The notes under the pieces: generated by a model
What the model was told of the DNA's origin: nothing
What the model saw: only the letters and a program-made list of their open reading frames with translations
Databases searched by the model: none
NCBI GenBank assembly: GCA_026785865.1
Contig: JAJAZG010000206.1
Coordinates: forward strand, 1 to 7,885
DNA from: Pseudanabaena sp. CAN_BIN31
GTDB lineage: Bacteria > Cyanobacteriota > Cyanobacteriia > Pseudanabaenales > Pseudanabaenaceae
Direction: 5' to 3'
DNA: 7,885 bases
Part shown: one piece after another, positions 5,270-7,885 of the stretch
Layout: each line of letters opens with the position of its first letter
Position numbering within the stretch: the first letter of the stretch is position 1
Translations under genes and position numbers: made by a program

Positions 5270-7564
5270 TTAAACAGTGGGTAAAAGCAAACTTTGCTCG
5301 ATCGCTTGTCTAATGGGCTGATGCACATAACAATCACTTTCGAGACATTCGACTAAAAGACGATTTGCCTCACAATATTGACGTAAATGCTCAAGTTGAT
5401 CGGATTTGAAATCCCAGATTTGACCGATATTGCGACGAGCGATCGCTTGTTGGCGCAGATTATTTGCCCAATCTTCCCATTTAAGATCACTATCCGCATC
5501 TTCAGGACAAGTTGCGATCAATTCAGTTAAAGCATTTGCTAAGTCAGGATCGGAAATTTCTTGGGCATATTCTTGAGCCAAACTAAGATCGAGTTCCAGA
5601 TCGAGTCCCAGATCTTCACCATCTTTAGCTTCTAGCGCTCGTGCTAGATCAAATGCGAGATCGATGTTGAGATTGCGATTTTGGCAAAGATCGAGATCGA
5701 GTACAAGGATACGCGCTAGGACATTCGCCAAATTGAGGGGAATACTTTGCGCGATCGCCCGACCGAGCGTTAAATAAAAGGCGCGTACTGATTGAATGCG
5801 ATCGGGAACTTGGGCAGATTCCGATTTTTGCTTAACCCATTGCAACAAACTTTGTAATTGCTGATCGTCAACTAACAGGCGATCGCATTCATCTTTCATC
5901 AACTGCAATAATTCATCCGCCGATCGCATCATGCCCACCGCCAGACGTAAAATGTCGTGCCAACGGCGATCGGTGATTTTACTAGCTAACAATTTCAGCG
6001 TTTCAGGATTGCCATTGTAAATGAGTTCTCTCGCCGTTAAGTATTCCTGAAAAGTTAAATGGGAAAAAGAATAAATTCCCTTGGCGCGTTCCACAAATAA
6101 CCCATGTTGTGATTCGATCGCCTTAATAATCGCTTCACTATCAAGTTGCAGAGCCTCTTCATCGGTATGTGCTTTAGGCAAATTGCGAATGTAGTCCGTA
6201 ATATAACGTTCCAGATCGACTTGCCGAAAGAAGTAGTCACCTTGATTGAAGGTTGTACAGGCAACTTGAGCCAATAAATCTTCTTTGCGTTGCATCGATA
6301 GATTTTTATAGATTTGATATCGTTCAATATTCCGCTTGGCATCCCATTTTTTTAGCAATACTTCCAATCCTTCGCGATAGAGTTCCGAACGATTATTTGG
6401 GAAGTCGCCAAATTCATCAAAAACCAAACACAACAGAGTCAATAATAGAGGATTAGTGGCTAACTCTTGAATCGGGCGATTATCTTCTACTTTCCGCAAA
6501 AAAAGCTCAATATGTCGAGAATTACCAGCAAACCAACGCTGAGCAAATTGGGAAATTTGTAATGGTTGGAAATTTGCAACTTCAACTTCTGTAAACTTCT
6601 CAAACACATATTCTTGCGCTCCCAATCGACTGGTAATCACAAAACGATTAGGATAGTATTGCTCCGAAAAGCTTCGCAAATCTTCGAGAACTCGATGCAA
6701 ATCATCTTCACGAACTTCATCAAGTCCATCTAAAAATAGAATTGCGCGACCTTGCTGCAAAACTTGTTTAAGAGTTGGCTGATCGCCAATGTTATAGGCA
6801 TGAAAATCTTGAGCAATATAATCTAATAGACTTGGCTGAGATTCTGCGCCTGCATACTGGCGCAATGTCACAAAAATCGGTACTAAGTCACTAAAAATCT
6901 CACCTTGCGAACATTTCAAAGCCGTATATTTTAATAATGTCGTTTTTCCTGCCCCCGGTTTACCGAGCAACATCAGTTTGCTATAGCGATTTAGAGCATC
7001 CATACTCGAAACACGATCTTCATTGATGCTCCCCATTCCAAGGCGATCGCGTCCATGATAAGTATCTAGCAAATCAGCAATTCCCAAACGGCGGCGGCTA
7101 GTAATTTTTTCGAGAACATCAGTTCCTGTATATATATTTTCGAGATTGATCGGGTGTGACATATCCAAGACTCGCATCGTGGCGCAGCGCTCTTGGATGA
7201 TCTGTCGGCTGCGATCGCGTACTTGCTGCACCAGTTCTTCAATATTGATTGCTGAAGCGATCGCCGATTCCTGACTAGATTGGTTGGCAATAGATAAGTT
7301 TTGGTCGCTCGATGAATCGGTTTCTAAATAATTTTGTAAAATATGCAAAAGCCGATTGCTTTTACCAGGTCCCCTGCCACTGATATCAAACTTGCGATAA
7401 ATTTCTCCCATGCGCTTGCGATAAGCTTCTTCAGAAATACCTAAAAAGCTAGCAACTTCAGGATCTTCGCGCTCTTCCCCAAATCGTAATAGGAAAACAC
7501 TTTCCTGATCGACAGAAAGCTGATGGGTTTGCGCCATTCGCATCAGAAATTTTTTGGGAAACAT
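5270..7564 (-). CDS. NACHT-domain STAND NTPase with N-terminal HTH-like domain, 764 aa
   Basis: STAND NTPases act as ligand-gated switches that oligomerise on binding ATP. Many bacterial NACHT proteins are antiphage sensors. Order seen here: residues 16-70 resemble the HTH-like module common in cyanobacterial NTPases (LSVDQESVFLLRF, VASFLGISEEAYRKRMGEIY, ISGRGPGK). A linker (80-120) and a conserved pre-NACHT segment (about 120-178) follow. The NACHT core has Walker A GKPGAGKTT (201-209), Walker B AILFLDGLDEV (274-284), the sensor RFVITSR (307-313), ATNPLLLTLLCLVF (369-382) and the winged-helix motif YSFSHLTFQEYLTA (498-511). A Leu/Asp low-complexity helical stretch occupies about 611-665. The C-terminus (LRQYCEANRLLVECLES, 727-743, then RQAIEQSLLLP) looks like the helical NCH-type domain that ends many cyanobacterial NACHT proteins. 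No nuclease, TIR or amyloid motif is visible, so the output is unknown. It could be regulatory or defensive. ATG 7564 is the longest start. Met8 and Met10 are possible, and no clear ribosome site settles it. Confidence 0.92.
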   Translation of the reverse strand: MFPKKFLMRMAQTHQLSVDQESVFLLRFGEEREDPEVASFLGISEEAYRKRMGEIYRKFDISGRGPGKSNRLLHILQNYLETDSSSDQNLSIANQSSQESAIASAINIEELVQQVRDRSRQIIQERCATMRVLDMSHPINLENIYTGTDVLEKITSRRRLGIADLLDTYHGRDRLGMGSINEDRVSSMDALNRYSKLMLLGKPGAGKTTLLKYTALKCSQGEIFSDLVPIFVTLRQYAGAESQPSLLDYIAQDFHAYNIGDQPTLKQVLQQGRAILFLDGLDEVREDDLHRVLEDLRSFSEQYYPNRFVITSRLGAQEYVFEKFTEVEVANFQPLQISQFAQRWFAGNSRHIELFLRKVEDNRPIQELATNPLLLTLLCLVFDEFGDFPNNRSELYREGLEVLLKKWDAKRNIERYQIYKNLSMQRKEDLLAQVACTTFNQGDYFFRQVDLERYITDYIRNLPKAHTDEEALQLDSEAIIKAIESQHGLFVERAKGIYSFSHLTFQEYLTARELIYNGNPETLKLLASKITDRRWHDILRLAVGMMRSADELLQLMKDECDRLLVDDQQLQSLLQWVKQKSESAQVPDRIQSVRAFYLTLGRAIAQSIPLNLANVLARILVLDLDLCQNRNLNIDLAFDLARALEAKDGEDLGLDLELDLSLAQEYAQEISDPDLANALTELIATCPEDADSDLKWEDWANNLRQQAIARRNIGQIWDFKSDQLEHLRQYCEANRLLVECLESDCYVHQPIRQAIEQSLLLPTV

Positions 7565-7584
7565 AAGTGCTAGATGAGCAATAG

Positions 7585-7614
7585 ATAATTGAGTGAACCA
7601 AATAGATTGGACAA
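7585..7614 (-). promoter_or_regulatory. Candidate promoter of the NACHT gene
   Basis: On the minus strand TTGTCC (7614-7609) and AATTAT (7590-7585) are 18 nt apart, each matching four of six consensus bases, about 20 nt before the start codon. Weak call. Confidence 0.3.
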
Positions 7615-7672
7615 TCTTAGCGTGTTTCCAAGATATTCTCTCTCTTATAGCGCGTCATAGAGGGTCGCAGGG

Positions 7673-7699
7673 CAAAGCCCCGCTTTGGTTTTTTCTTTT
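7673..7699 (+). terminator. Possible small terminator-like hairpin
   Basis: CAAAGC (7673-7678) pairs with GCTTTG (7682-7687) over a CCC loop, followed by GTTTTTTTCTTTTT. It would act on plus-strand transcripts, yet no plus-strand gene lies upstream. It may stop antisense transcription or belong to a dispersed intergenic repeat. Confidence 0.35.
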
Positions 7700-7700
7700 T

Positions 7701-7734
7701 GTCCATGTTGAAAACTTCGGTTTTCAACATGGAC
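7701..7734. repeat. Perfect 15-bp inverted repeat with TTCG tetraloop
   Basis: GTCCATGTTGAAAAC (7701-7715) and its exact reverse complement (7720-7734) flank TTCG. As RNA the plus strand forms a C(UUCG)G-capped stem, an especially stable tetraloop. It has no U tract after it, so simple termination is unlikely. A dispersed MITE/REP-like repeat or a structured RNA end is possible. Confidence 0.7.
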
Positions 7735-7796
7735 GCAGTATTAGGATCGCAAATCAAATAAGCTGATGTGCATTTAAGTTGCAGGATGATTGTGGC

Positions 7797-7885
7797 GGGG
7801 GGGGGGGGGGGCGCACCAGCAGGGGGGTTTTGGCCGCGATTTTTATTCGGGGGAGGGGGTGCATGGAATATAAAAAAACAAAAAA
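7797..7885. other. Suspect low-quality contig end
   Basis: Fifteen consecutive G (7797-7811) are followed by more G runs (7822-7827, 7849-7853, 7855-7859) and then an A-rich tail. Nothing else in the window has such composition. It resembles sequencing or assembly error at a contig terminus more than genomic sequence. Confidence 0.65.

Larger units (their letters stand above)
7565..7885. other. Intergenic region without a recognisable gene
   Basis: This stretch of about 320 bases holds the NACHT upstream region, a small hairpin with a T-rich tail (7673-7699), a long inverted repeat (7701-7734) and, from about 7790, G homopolymers and A-rich sequence. No open frame with coding character was found on either strand. 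Confidence 0.7.

Noticed and set aside
7066..7290. Open frames antisense to or overlapping the NACHT, leuB and TPR genes (for example 7066-7290, 6055-6342, 4448-4708, 2287-2607)
   Set aside because: All lie wholly within strongly supported genes in other frames, show no family motif and follow the codon pattern of the real gene.
7797..7860. Possible G-quadruplex regulatory element
   Set aside because: The G runs sit at the degraded window edge and are more simply explained as base-calling error.
1..7885. Insertion sequence, prophage or integrase
   Set aside because: No transposase, integrase or phage structural gene is found on either strand, and no inverted repeats flank a candidate element.

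Overview
The window looks like cyanobacterial chromosome. The octamer GCGATCGC (HIP1) is dense in several genes: nine copies in the first TPR gene, two in leuB and about six in the NACHT gene. The proteins also have a cyanobacterial flavour. A moderately AT-rich filamentous lineage such as Pseudanabaena or a relative is my guess, but the species cannot be fixed from this sequence. The right end (from about 7790) degenerates into G homopolymers and A-rich sequence. It is probably a contig end rather than biology.

Layout, left to right. (1) 33-983 (+) encodes a 316-aa tetratricopeptide-repeat (TPR) protein, closed by a strong hairpin terminator. (2) 1104-1625 (+) is apt, adenine phosphoribosyltransferase, followed by a hairpin. 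(3) 1765-2178 and 2183-3868 (+) form a tight two-gene operon with a 4-nt gap. The first gene encodes a 137-aa helical protein with a hydrophobic N-terminus and a short Gly/Asn/Val-rich motif at its C-terminus. The second encodes a 561-aa protein that opens with nearly the same motif, followed by a coiled coil and seven 45-46-residue TPRs. (4) A terminator closes the operon, and tRNA-His(GUG) follows on the minus strand. (5) 4103-5185 (+) is leuB (leucine biosynthesis). (6) Two back-to-back terminators separate it from a convergent 764-aa NACHT NTPase gene (7564-5270, -). (7) About 320 bp of intergenic DNA with a long UUCG-capped inverted repeat leads to the damaged right end.

The part most worth attention is the operon at 1765-3868. 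It has the organisation of a bacterial amyloid-signalling cell-death pair: a Bell-type (HeLo/HELL-like) membrane-attacking effector with a C-terminal amyloid motif, next to a sensor carrying the matching motif at its N-terminus. In the published pattern the sensor is usually an NB-ARC or NACHT NLR. Here it has no visible nucleotide-binding domain and goes from motif to coiled coil to TPR array, ending in a strongly basic tail. The sensor-side TPR units are nearly identical at DNA level in places, suggesting recent repeat turnover. The NACHT protein about 1.4 kb away has a different N-terminus (helix-turn-helix-like) and no copy of the motif, so it is probably a separate regulator or defence protein rather than the missing partner. 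The function of the pair is inferred from architecture and not demonstrated here. Core genes (apt, tRNA-His, leuB) surround these accessory genes, and no transposase, integrase or phage gene is visible.
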